DNA from: Corbicula japonica
Taxonomy: Eukaryota; Mollusca; Bivalvia; Venerida; Cyrenidae
Length of the DNA stretch: 64,000 nt
Direction of reading: 5' to 3'
Assembly (NCBI GenBank): GCA_038501625.1
Contig: JAZAYU010000015.1
Span: forward strand, 806,001-870,000
Every line of letters begins with the position of its first letter. Positions within the stretch are counted from its first letter, which is position 1. Shown here one piece after another: positions 20,388-31,487 of this stretch. Position numbers and translations under genes: made by a program. The notes under the pieces were generated by a model. That model was not told the DNA's origin and searched no databases. It saw only the letters and a list, made by a program, of their open reading frames with translations.

Positions 20388-21359
20388 CTTGAACGATTTT
20401 ACAAACAGCTCACTCGGAGGACACTGGCTGGAACTTCCGGTTGGTATAATTTGTGTTTCAATCTCTGTTGTATCAAGAACTACTGTGAACGACACCATGT
20501 TAAATTTATGATCATCATCACCGAAATTTTCATCGATGCAGAAATCTCGATAATAATCATTGCTGTTACACAAGTAGCAAAATATGTTACCAAACCTCGT
20601 GGAGGTCCCGGGTTGCCTAAATGTTGCATTGAACGCGGTACAGAAATTCCAAGATTCGTCGCGTAATTTTATATTTCCTGACACATTACAGGACCTTATA
20701 ATTTCAGGCTTGCATTTAAACGTGGTAAGATCAACGCCTTTAGGGGGATGGAAGAAAATAACACAGTTAGAGCCGACCGTGTTTAAATCATTGTCTTGAA
20801 TAACTTTCTCGGCATCGTCGAAAAACATGCTGTCTTCCATTGACTTACACGTTATCGCCTGTTGCCATTTGATGCCGTCTATGACGTTATTACACTTTGC
20901 ACATTCTGCATTTATGTAAATCATCTCGTTGCCCGGAGAATACACTGGATGGAAGAGAGATTTAAAGGCATTATTCTCAAAGCGGGTTACATTTCCGGTA
21001 TGGTTTTGGTCACCGGAACATGTATCTATCATTTTATAATATCTCACGATATTGACTGAACTCTGAGATACTTCAGTTGACCGGCAAACCGTGGTGATAT
21101 TTTCATTTGTATTCATGTTATATCTGTCTAAATCCCGGTGACAACAATTTTTGAAGAAGCCACAATCGTCTGAACACGAGCAGGGGCTGCAGCAAGGAGT
21201 ATATTTCGGTAAGTATCGAAATGGTTTGGACGCATTGTTTTCGCAAAATGATGTGAATGGGCATATCTCAAAAAGACGGTCTGGTAATGTCCATTGCTTC
21301 GTCATAGAGTTTTTTATGATCACGGTCATAAATAAGGTGATACATATACATGTTTTCAT
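20388..21359 (-). CDS. copy B exon 1: signal peptide + somatomedin-B-like domain (intact)
   Basis: 324 codons from ATG at 21,359. The signal peptide is MKTCICITLFMTVIIKNSMT. SMB-like cysteines lie at about residues 33-73, with CSCSDDCGFFKNCC keeping the CxC-x3-C-x5-CC spacing. Later come paired cysteines (AECAKCNN, FCYLCN), many N-glycosylation sequons, and the C-terminal CPPSELFVKSFK before donor AAG|GTTTGA. It joins exon 2 (17,915-18,778) in phase 0. About 80 percent similar to copy A by eye. The 5' leader is preceded by ATATATTTGTAG, a possible splice acceptor from an untranslated exon. Extracellular role inferred; partner unknown. Confidence 0.82.
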
Positions 21360-21399
21360 TTTGATGTTCAGCTCGTTATACGGTCTACAAATATATTAA

Positions 21400-22009
21400 A
21401 TTAAATAATCATAGTAGTTTGTTAATCACAAACAAATCCTGTCATTTTCAAGAAGTTTTAAAGATAGAACCTATTTAGTTGTCAACAGTATCTTAAATAC
21501 TTAAAGATGCATACTAAATTATCCAAGGATGTCAGATCAGAGGTAGCAATGCAACATGCGCCACTCTTGAAACGGCAACAAGTAAAAAGCAGCTGCAAGG
21601 AGAAAATAATAAATTATACGTTTTTGGTACAATTGAAAAGTATAAGTTAATAATGGACTGCAAAAACTGATTTAGCAAACATGCAAAATGTTTGAAAACT
21701 TAATAAAGAATTGAAATAAGTGTATCAAAAACGCCTTGACAAGAAAAACAGCCTCCCCACAAATCTGAAAAATAGCGAGAAAAAAAGAACATAGGTTAAT
21801 AAAATTATCATTTTCAAACAAGACATCACAAAAAATTAACGAAAAATAGAATCCGAGCTTTTACCGCTTGAGGGCTTAAGCTGACAATGGTTAAAGTCTT
21901 AAGTTTATTAGAAAAACATCATTATTAAGGGTCTAACTAAGAGTTTCTACACATTATTGTGATAATCAGAGTTTTGACTATTATTTCAACTGTAGAGCCT
22001 ACACTACCT
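21400..22009. other. gene-free stretch with degenerate PLE tail
   Basis: Upstream flank of copy B. About 21,745-21,880 is a degenerate minus-strand PLE tail (ACAGCCTCCCCACA, AAAAATTAACGAAAAATAGA). Nothing else recognised. Confidence 0.5.
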
Positions 22010-22866
22010 GCTGACTCACAATTACTGATCCGGAATTGGTTGAAACGCTTATCTCGCAGAAACCGTCACAAAAATAGAATGCAAATATTTATTCATACGA
22101 TTTTGCTAGCAATGGTAAGACCATGATAATATACAATATTGCAAATTACCATATGTTCGTTTTGAGTCCATTTAAGTTTTGTTTTTGCGATGGGTGTCAC
22201 GCTTAACGGCTACGCGTTGCCAAATTTTGCACACGAGCGTCTGCGATAGTCTTTGTAATTCCGGCGCTTGATCAGAAGTAAACAATATATCAAAAGTTTA
22301 AGTTCGTCAATGTTTAGTTCAAATGCTGTTTATTGCCACTTAATGAGCATTTTCACTCGTTTTACTGAAATATTTCTTTCATGGGATAGGAAATAAAAAC
22401 GTTAATCGGAACTGGTTCATAACCGGAACTGGTTGACAAACTGTAGTAAATAACTTAGCAGAAAAATAAAGTTTGCATTTGAAAACTTACGAATATCTTA
22501 ATTATTTTGCCACTGACCGTTCCAAGGCGGTAACCCCGAGTGTTCTCATTTTCGTTGATTGTTTGTGGGGTTTTATTTGAATTTGACATACTTATAAACA
22601 AATGCTCTCTTTACCTCTCTTCTTTTTCGTTGCGTGGGGAGGCTGAGTTTTGTGAGTGTGGCGATCCCTGATATGCATATTTCACCCAATAAAATCTTGC
22701 ACCATGTAAAAAGGGTGAAATATGAAAGAAAGAGCCGCATTTAGAAAGCTTTACTTAACATTGATCTATTAAAAATTGATCCACAAATGTATGACCGTTA
22801 TTTAAGAAGGTTTCAGTTTCTATGTCATCGTTATTAATAAGCTGTAGTCGAGAAAAAAAATCAAAC
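22010..22866 (-). other. intron remnant of copy A'
   Basis: Similar to parts of the copy A intron (for example AATTACTGATCCG.AATTGG and GATTTTGCTAGCAATGGTAA blocks, about 22,020-22,450). It then has a PLE tail and the 3' side of an exon 1. Exon 2 is absent, so a large internal part was lost. Confidence 0.65.
22508..22690 (+). mobile_element. PLE 3' tail fragment in the A' intron remnant
   Basis: Same tail as 9,077-9,290, at the equivalent intron position: GCCACTGACCGTTCCAAGGC through GGGGAGGCTGAG to TGATATGCATATTTCAC. Confidence 0.72.
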
Positions 22867-23393
22867 CTTGAACGATTTTACAAACAGCTCACTCGGACGG
22901 CACTGGCTGGATCTTCCGTTTTGTATAACTTTTGTTTCAATCTCTGTTGTATCTAGAACTACTGTGAACGAAAATGCAGTGTCAAATTTATCATCCTCTT
23001 CGCCGAGATTTTCATCAATACACGTTTCACCACGAAACTCATTGCGGTTACACAAGTAGCAAAATATGTTACCAAATCTCATGGAGGTCCAGGGTTGACT
23101 AAATGTTGCATTGAACGAGATACACAGATCCCAAGACTCGTCTCGTGATTTAATTATTCCTGACACGTTACAGGCCTTTATAATTTCAGGCTTGCACTTA
23201 AACTTTGTCAAATCAAAGCCGCTCGGGGTATAGAAGAAAATAAGACAATTAGAGCTGACCTTGGTATCCTTGTCTTGAATAAGTTTCTCGGCGTCGTCAA
23301 AGAAATCATTGTCCGACTGTGACATACAGGATATTGCCTCTTGCCATTTAATGCCGTCTGTGACGTTATAACACTCTGTACATTGTGAACTTA
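22867..23393 (-). pseudogene. copy A' exon 1, 5'-deleted
   Basis: Encodes the C-terminal 175 codons of exon 1 (from SSQCTEC through FDDAEKLIQDKD to ELFVKSFK) and keeps the donor AAG|GTTTGA. It is nearly identical to copy A. At 23,391-23,393 the exon is joined directly to the 5' leader sequence (ATGTTCAGCTCGTTATTCGG on the plus strand). About 450 bp encoding the signal peptide and SMB domain have therefore been deleted. A TGA precedes the remaining frame. No exon 2 follows. Confidence 0.85.
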
Positions 23394-23770
23394 ATGTTCA
23401 GCTCGTTATTCGGCCTTCAAATATATTATTATAGTTAAATAATCACATTAGTGTGTACATCACAAATACATCCGAATACATCCAAATACATCCATTCGTT
23501 TTCAAGAAACTTAAACGATAGAGCCGGTTAAGTCATCGGAAGGATCTTAAATACTTCAGGACTCATTACTTAATTATTCTCGCATGTCAGATCTGTAGAC
23601 ACAGTAACATCTGAAACATCTGAAACTCTAATTTATAATTCAACAAAAAATGTAAAAATATGCATATCAGGAAAATAGCCTACAGAATTACAATAACCTT
23701 GAGGATAACAAGTAAGCTGTTGCAGGAAATTTACCAGACGACATCACACGATTAAATTTGTTTATAAGTT

Positions 23771-24894
23771 TTAGCTTTCCAAAAAGCTAGTCGGTCATTA
23801 GCACAACCTTTTAACAAGACGGCAGAAAAGTTTGAAATTTAAGGCACTTTTATCGGATGCCATACAAAAATGTAAGTTTACTTATAGGTATTTCCTCTTT
23901 CGAATGAGATGTATTTAATCTGGTGATAAATCTAACCATGTTTGCGAACAAGTTAATGATTTACTTGGAAGTTAACCAAAATGGAAAAGTTTGTCAAACA
24001 ATATTTTTGTGTCAGAAAGTGTTAGAAAGCAACGATTATCAAGCTGTAAATATATATCAAAAGCTACAGAATATGTTAAAAACCAAAGTTTTTTCTCAGT
24101 CATAGGGTGGGAGAAAAACGTGAACAGTCTGTCAGGGACTCACAGGTATGATCAAGTTGTTCTTTCTGATCTAGAACAATATCGTTAGTATGTTGGTTCA
24201 ATTCAATTCAATTCAATTATTTATTCGAGTCTCATTCACATTACATATACACAACAAAGTTTATACAATGAATTTATATAAATGTAGTAGTGCATGTGAC
24301 CAATCCATATTGATTTATAAGAGACTATTTGATACGAAAAGATACAGTATCTTTACACGTAAAACACTGAAAATATTCTATGATAAAACTAAGTAATGCA
24401 CCTTAATTAAGACATAGACATATATGGATCTTAAAACAAAAGTGTACTCATAGGACGGCATATATCAGTTCTATTGGCAAAATTGTAAAACACTAAAAAA
24501 ATTTTTGTATTATTAAATTATTCTTAAATACAGCTCTACATATTTACAGTTGTTATAAAACATTGTCATTTATATAAGTGTTTTCCCTATTCTTGGAGAA
24601 TATTATAGCAGGTTTGGCTGACAAATACATCAAATTCTCTTTGGTGAAAATGTATATAAATTTCTCTAAATCTGACATGTTTTTACATTCATAATTTGTA
24701 GATAGAGTATCCAGTAGTTTACATCTAATATTGGCATAGATTGGACAATGTAGAATTCACTTAGTATGTCTCATGACTTCGACTAACAACCTAGCGCATT
24801 GAATTAAATCAAATTCGCAAAAGTATGCACTACAGCGCGTCTTTTTTTTGTTAAAAGCTTATGCCAATGACCGACTAGCTTTTTGGAAAGCAAA
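23771..24894. mobile_element. non-autonomous DNA transposon with ~50-bp terminal inverted repeats
   Basis: The left end contains GCTTTCCAAAAAGCTAGTCG GTCATT; the right end contains its reverse complement AATGACCGACTAGC TTTTTGGAAAGC. Beyond this core the inner TIRs remain similar (CTTTTAACAA / TTGTTAAAAG). The internal 1 kb is AT-rich with only frames under 70 codons, so it encodes no transposase. It includes a short (TTCAA)n run at 24,197-24,216. Superfamily not assigned because target duplication is unclear. Confidence 0.7.
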
Positions 24895-26029
24895 ATTTTG
24901 TATTGTCTATTATTGACAGTTTCACGACCCGATTTGATACTTCTGCAAAAGTATGTGTGTTCGCATGTTCCAAAGATTATTTTGTTGATTCAACACCAAA
25001 TTACAACTAAGTAAAGCTTAAACTTTTAGTGTATATTATTTTCAGTTTCATTACCCGATTTAAGATTTCTGCAAAACTGTGTGTTCTGGCGTTCCAAAGA
25101 TAATTTTTACATTCAAAACCTTATAAAACTTTAGCAACCAGTTGATAAGTGGCAAAATTCAAGATAACAGTTAAGCAAAAGTATCAAGAAAGTAACGACG
25201 GATGTATCCATATCGAGCTAGCTAAACCATGTAAAAAATTCCCTGGGATACCTCTGATCCACGAGTTTCACAAAATGCTGAAGTTCGTAGATTCGTGGTC
25301 AGCAAAATAAGTAGCTTATCTCTTTTCATTGTTATCTACACATTTTATTTGCTTTGGTTAATAAATTTTTAAGCTGTACATCTTTTGTTTATCATACACA
25401 GTGTACATTCACTAGTCAAATTCCATGTACATGTATATGTTTATTGTTCGTTGTCGGAAATATCTTTATAAGTAATAAGCCTAGCTGATAAGAAGCTGGA
25501 GAGAGGATTTAAAAATAGGTACAGACTCCAAATGTGACGTCCTTCAACAGCCAATACGAGGCCTCTATGTTTTTATAGATAACGACTGAGTTAGAGTCTA
25601 TCCATAAATAACGACTGAGTAAGAGTCTAATTATCTAAATTATCCGTTCCGTCTGGAACGTGATCTTTGCTTTACATCACTGTTAAGCGGTGTTCAGGTA
25701 GAAAGCTCAAGTTTGGTCCATTATAATATGTCGGTCATCCGGATGACCGACAATTATACTGCAAAGAAATTTCCTTAAATTTGATTGGATGATTTGCCGT
25801 TGATGTAATTCCGTATTTACGGACTCCGTTGAGAAGTTCACCAAGCCACAGACGCCCATTAAATGGGATTCGTGGAAACTACATTATATATTATATTATT
25901 ATCAATCTCATTAAAATCACATCCTAACTTTCGCTTCAATACTTTCCGCTGGTTAGGTAGAGAATCGAAGCGTAATCTGATTTCAATGAGATTGTATTAT
26001 TATAGAAATATACGTAAATGGAAATTTGA
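24895..26029. other. gene-free stretch with small repeats
   Basis: Two tandem ~123-bp units begin ACCCGATTT at about 24,930 and 25,053. A doubled ATAACGACTGAGT.AGAGTCT lies at 25,577-25,630, and a perfect 24-bp palindrome at 25,729. No gene recognised. Confidence 0.55.
25729..25752. repeat. perfect 24-bp palindrome
   Basis: TGTCGGTCATCC followed immediately by its exact reverse complement. It has no spacer, so it could be a cruciform, a dimeric-protein site, or the fused ends of a small fold-back element. Confidence 0.85.
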
Positions 26030-26330
26030 AAGCCACCAAATATGACAATATTGTAAGGTGGTCTTGGTTTGATTGAGCCTGTTTATGGACAGTAATTGAA
26101 ATGCATACTATCAACGCCACCTAGTCCCAGGTTGAGCGCAACTCAATATTGCCACCAATAACAGTAAAATTTAGATCCAAAACGATGATGTGCATATGGC
26201 GGTGAACATGTAACCTTCAGTGTGGTATTATCAGATTAATACCATTCCATGTTCAGCGGCGTATGGTACCCAGGTAAGATAAAATAATGGGTTGGCCCTA
26301 AACAAGAAAACCATGGGCGGAATTAAACAG
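26030..26330 (+). repeat. interspersed repeat family R1, copy 2
   Basis: Similar to 1,560-1,870 over its length. No coding role seen. Confidence 0.6.
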
Positions 26331-27171
26331 AATAGAATAGAATGATGATAGTGTATCTGAGTATACAAATCCTGCATATAACAGACAACACCAAAGGCCA
26401 AATTTAAAATGCAGGAAGTATATCCTAGGGGTGATTGAAAAATATCAAAATCTAAATGCATATTGGCTTAAAAGTGGCCGAAATACTTAAACAAAGGTAA
26501 TTTTAGAGGTACTGTTAACATAGTACTTAAGTATCGTGCTCGACGACCTTCAAAGGAAGTAACTGATAACAGCACTGATTGAATGTACGGGGAATCTTTT
26601 TACAGCCGCCACACGGTACAAACAACGCTACTTTGATACTGAAATTGGAACTTTGAAAGCCACCGAACACGACAAATATAAACATATTGCAGGCTCGGTT
26701 TGATTGAGCCTGTTCATTGAAAGAAATGGAAATGTATATTATTATCTACAACGCCTAGCCCCGGTTTATTTTTATCGTGAAGAATGTAGTATCACGGCAC
26801 TTCGATAAAAACTTTACCAAAAAAAATGGGACAAAACTTTGTTCATTGATGCTTATTTTTATCCTTGGTTTAAGTTTTGGTATTGACACATATCTAGACA
26901 TGTGTTAAAGCGAGATGATGCTGTTGTTGATTTTTCACTAATTTAAAGTCGAGGTTATCTTCCTTTTCCTAAATAATGACAATATGCATAATAAATCGTA
27001 TTATACAATATATTTGAAGAAATCATGCTATTATTACCTTATCATATTAACCATATAACAATAATACAAAGTATTGCACTCATAAGTACTTTAAGTAGTA
27101 CTCAGTACTGGACTTCAATACTTGACCCATATAGTAAACACATTAAAAGAAAAAAAATAAAACAAGTTCTT

Positions 27172-27500
27172 AGCTCACCAGAGCCAAAGCTCTGAGTGAG
27201 CTATTGTGATCAGAGGGGGACCAGGTGTCCTTCGTCCGTCAGCTTGTTGTTTGTTAACGCGATAGAGGCCACAATGTTTAACTGATTGTCAACAAACTTG
27301 GTCAGAATGTTTCTCTTGGTGGTGTGTCGATCTCTTTAGAAACCGGGTCATCTTGGGTCAAAAACTAGGTCACTAGGTCAGATTAAAGCAAACATTTTGT
27401 TAACGCAATGGAGGTCACATTTTTTATCCGACTGTCATCAAATTTGGTATGAATATTTATTCTGATGATCTCTACTCAAATTGTTAAAATCATGTTCTTG
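27172..27500 (+). repeat. bivalve-type interspersed repeat, copy 2
   Basis: Block-2 counterpart of 11,415-11,760, starting with the same AGCTCACCAGAGC hairpin. Confidence 0.65.
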
Positions 27501-28442
27501 AATTGCCCATTGGGGATTTTTTTCTTTCAAATTCTGCTTTTAACCTTTGATTTTCTACAGTTATCAATCAGATTTTGACACAAACTTTATACCATCTTAA
27601 AATTCAATCTTTCCTCAACAATTCATTGAGGGGTTGTTCATTGATAAAATCTGAAACAAAATTATAGTAGCAGTGTCAAAATTCCAATATTTCTACCTGT
27701 CTTCAGCAATATATAGATTTAATCTTAAGATGTATTAGGATGCATTATCAGAGTTCATTCCTCCAGTTGCCGGTCAATGACCTCATTAAATCGCTGCTTA
27801 GCTCTTTGCTCTGGAAGAATTTATATTGTAGTTTTTTTCATTTTCTATGGATACTGACCAAATAAACTTTCTTACTTTATAGCACTTAGAAAAACAGGAT
27901 TATCTGAATATTTTATTAACTGTTTGTTAGTAAAACAGCAACAACAAATTCGAAGCACATTCTCAAAATGTTCAGAACTCGAGCATTTGATTTTTTCTGA
28001 GACTAGTATCAGTTTTCGGCAGTCAGATGCTTGAGAATTGAGTATCGTCTCTAGTCTCAGTTTTATTGTCTTTGGTCCTGATCTTGACCAAACCAGTATT
28101 TAACCCTTTCCTCCATATATAAACATTTTTACGAAATGGCAACAGTGTAGATCCAGATCAGCCTGCTCATTTGTGTCGTCTGTTTAGGATCTGCACTTGT
28201 CGCATTTTAGTCCAATTCGCGTCGCTTGTTTGAATAACCATGGTTACACGAATGCGGCGCATGTCATTATCATGGTACTTAATAAAGCACATACCTGTCA
28301 ATATAAACAAAACTACTAATGGGAAAAGAGCCAAACTTCGCAACGTCAAAGCGCGGTAAACGATTGATGTTATATCAAAATCTTACATCAGTTAGACTTT
28401 GCGTTTTAAAAACAATCCATATTTAAGCGAGCTATCACCAAC

Positions 28443-28736
28443 GTGAAAACGTCAGAAATATCTTCGTTAGAACGGCTGGAAATACGCGCTATTATAAACT
28501 TCTGTCATGATCTAGTTTTTAAGTGGCATCAGTGGTTTTGTAACTGTCAGGAGAGTCATGAAATAGGCCCGGTGCAAGGGAAATGACATTTATCGGCGTG
28601 ACGGCGGTTACGCCAAGCCTGGAGGCGATTGAAACGGAAAGAAGTCTACTTATTAGGGCGCTTTCCGAACTATTCTATAATGGATCGGGAACAGTGCAAC
28701 GGATATTGCCGAACAAATTACATTTTTCAGAGGTAT
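28443..28736 (+). pseudogene. mariner/SETMAR-like transposase N-terminal fragment, copy 2
   Basis: Duplicate of 12,701-12,994. Here the downstream half lacks the TAG of copy 1 and reads RALSELFYNG, then SGTVQRILPNKLHFSE. Frameshifts in the KWHQ region remain, and no catalytic domain follows. Confidence 0.62.
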
Positions 28737-28937
28737 CTTAATATTTTACTAACAAATTAGTTTTTCAATTGATGTTTTTGTTTGATATATGTATCATTAA
28801 AATTCAAAAAGTATTAAATAACAATAAATATGTTTGTTATTTTACTTACATTTGAGTAAACATCTACGGACGCTGTGTCTACAATGCAAACACTTGTTCT
28901 TTTATAACAATTATAAATGTGTAATGAATTATTTTTA

Positions 28938-29925
28938 CATGTAAGTTCTGTTGCTAAAGGACCGCTATACGGAGCGGTGGGTAATGCATTCCCGGTCGTT
29001 TCTTCGGCGTTTCGAACGAGAGAGGACCAATTTTTTGATCGCCTCTTAACCACTGGCGTGACTTTGATCGGGAATGAAACACTGCTATTTTTGATAGGTA
29101 GGTTCGCCGGCATCGCATTCCTGTGACGGGGTCTATTTTGAGAAACTTTGAACATACGCCGCTTCGCAAACGCTGCCACCTTAAAATAATATCATTGACG
29201 ATGAGAGACCTAATTTGGCGTGCGCCGGATAGCGCTTAGTGTATGATTTTAATTGTTCATAATTTGTTAACGTGATGTATTGTATTTTGCTGATATTTTT
29301 TCAATACTCGCTAGGCATATTCCGATTAAAGTTTGTGTAATTGTATTTGAGGTATTTTGAATAATATAAAAACTAGAACAAAAGTCTACGTTATTTTGGA
29401 TTATCCTTCGTATTTTGTTTTAAATCCACTATAGATCATGAGTTTGTTGAACGGCTGTAGGGGTACACTTAACCTATATTGAGTGAGGGATTTACTACAA
29501 AATTCAAATATGTGTTCCTTATCATCACTCAAATTATTCCTTAACATCACGCACATCATATGTGACAAGGTCCATAATTCTAATAATCATATTTTCCAGG
29601 ATAATCTTCCCTTTAGTCTTAGAATTTTCTTTAAAAATTGTAATTCTTTACTGTAACTTATTTATTACTCGAGATATCTACTACAGACATTGAACAAATG
29701 ATCAATTTCATCATAAACATTATATGCAGTATGCTTTAACACTTCCACTGACCGTTCCAAGGCGGTTCTCTATGTAGTTAATTGTTGTTGTGGCGTCTTA
29801 TTTAATTTTAATCTTTTCCTCTCTTCTTTTTTCGCTGCCTGGAGAGGCTGTGTTTTATGAGTGTGGCGATTCCTGATCTGCATATTCCACTTTTTTCCAC
29901 AGGCATTTTTATATTTTATCTGTAT
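28938..29925. mobile_element. ~990-bp insertion specific to block 2, with PLE tail at its right end
   Basis: Block 1 runs uninterrupted from TTTTTAC to ACCAATTTG (13,190-13,205). In block 2 this point is split by about 990 bp. The left 240 bp (28,940-29,180) is richer in G+C than its surroundings and open in several frames (minus-strand frame with KRRMFKVSQNRPRHRNAMP). I do not recognise it. The right part (29,743-29,893) is a plus-strand PLE 3' tail, so the whole may be one PLE insertion carrying foreign sequence. Confidence 0.55.
29743..29893 (+). mobile_element. PLE 3' tail fragment
   Basis: CACTGACCGTTCCAAGGCGG, then CTCTCTTC, GGAGAGGCTGTG and GGCGATTCCTGAT, as in the other tails. Confidence 0.7.
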
Positions 29926-30104
29926 ACCAATTTGATTTCAAAGATAAATTTCGGGAGAATATGTCAGTTTCAGTGACAGCTCTTGTTAAATATCAGTTGT
30001 TTGTAAGTATAAATATATTAACGATAAAATCTATACACTGACAACTTAGAATTGTCTATAAGAGCAAAATTAATAATTTTTCAATTAAAATGGAGTTGTT
30101 TAAA

Positions 30105-31487
30105 AAAGTAATATATGCATATCAGGAATCGTCACACTCACAAAACACAGCCTCCCCACGCAGCAAACAAGAGAAGAAGAGAGAGAGAATGTTTGTTATA
30201 AGTATGTGAAATCAAATAGGACACCACAAAGAATTAACGAAAAAGAGAACCCTTGGGGATACCGCATTGGGGGTTAAAACCAGGTTCTAGGGAGCACCAA
30301 CCTCACACTTGCCCCAACAGGGTACTCAATGCTCTTACCGAGACCAGAGCTCATGGAGTAAAATCAGCAAGAACACGATAACAGGGATAGAAGAAACAAA
30401 TCGAGCTTCTATGTTCATTTAAAAACAAATTCCCAAAAAACTTCATAAACTCTTATACCCCTGCCACCGTCGTGCAACCAAAGAGGTATGCATAATGATC
30501 AACTGTAGATGGGTTAATCACCAGGCCTGCAGAGCGCTGTAAAATATTATGTTGGTAACCTTTCTTTTTAAATTTACAGATGGTTTTTACGAATAATCGG
30601 GAGAAATTAATATGCCTTTTATCTTATTAAGTTTATAAATTGAATCTCTATTAAAAAACTGGCTGTAAAATACCTTGTCGGAATAGTGATTTTAAACTGC
30701 ACCTATTTTTATGAATGAGATCTGAGTATCGGCGATAAAACTTGCAAAAGGTTTTCCCTAATTTGTGATACCGATAACCTTGTTTAAAAAGATTTTCTGT
30801 AATGCAAAGATTACGTTCATTTAAATCATTCACATCGTCGTCTAAAAACGAAAAATTTACTGTATTTAAATTTTAATCATCTCTTTTCTCATATATTTTA
30901 GTAGTTACGTAACCATTTTAAATGGAAAGATTTAGATCAAGAAAGTTTGCTTGCTTTTTTTTTAAGTGTTCGCTTTATTAAGTTGTAGTTCTTTAGGATA
31001 AATCTCATTAACCAGTGATGGAAAATGGTTATTATCTATATTAAATAAATCATCAAGGTACCTCGAGGTGTTGTTAAAAGCTGTAATAATATAATCCTGA
31101 TGTACAGTAGAAAGAGGTAACATAGTCTCATTCATAACAGTTTAAAACAGATCAGCAACAAGGGGTGCACAATTAGCACCCATTGGGATGCCTATTAACT
31201 GTTTATACAACTTGGATGTCAGAATCTTGGGATTGATTTCGGCGATATGAATTTACAAACCATTACTCTGCATCATATATAAATAGGGGTACCGAATCTA
31301 ACATAAATATTATCCAGTAAGAATGTTATTGACTATAATGTCTTGACAAGTCCATAAAGTATAATTATCATAAGAATCATCTGTAAAAATGCCCTATGTT
31401 CATTGCAAGCGCTAAAGGTTTTATTTTCTCTAGCAAACGTTTTTTTTCAATGAGACTGATTAGCTTGTCTCTTATTTAATTATAAAA
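30105..31487 (-). mobile_element. Naiad-type PLE, 3' half (older copy in block 2)
   Basis: Block-2 counterpart of 13,385-15,320. From the minus strand it reads the segment after LYTSLPHN (about 31,487), then LLDNIYVRFGT, captured host exon piece (31,217-31,280), then LYKQLIGIPMGANCAPL (RT motif B, about 31,200-31,150). The YxDD region, thumb and a shortened 3' tail follow. Multiple frameshifts and stops. It continues upstream at 32,746 beyond a nested PLE. Confidence 0.75.
31217..31280 (-). pseudogene. captured host exon-2 piece in PLE, block 2
   Basis: Matches exon 2 around FVNSYRQNQ (TTTGTAAATTCATATCGCCG on the minus strand). It lies between RT block LLDNIYVRFGT and LYKQLIGIPMGANC, which are adjacent in ordinary RTs. 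It is shorter than the block-1 piece but shares its upstream junction. Confidence 0.72.
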
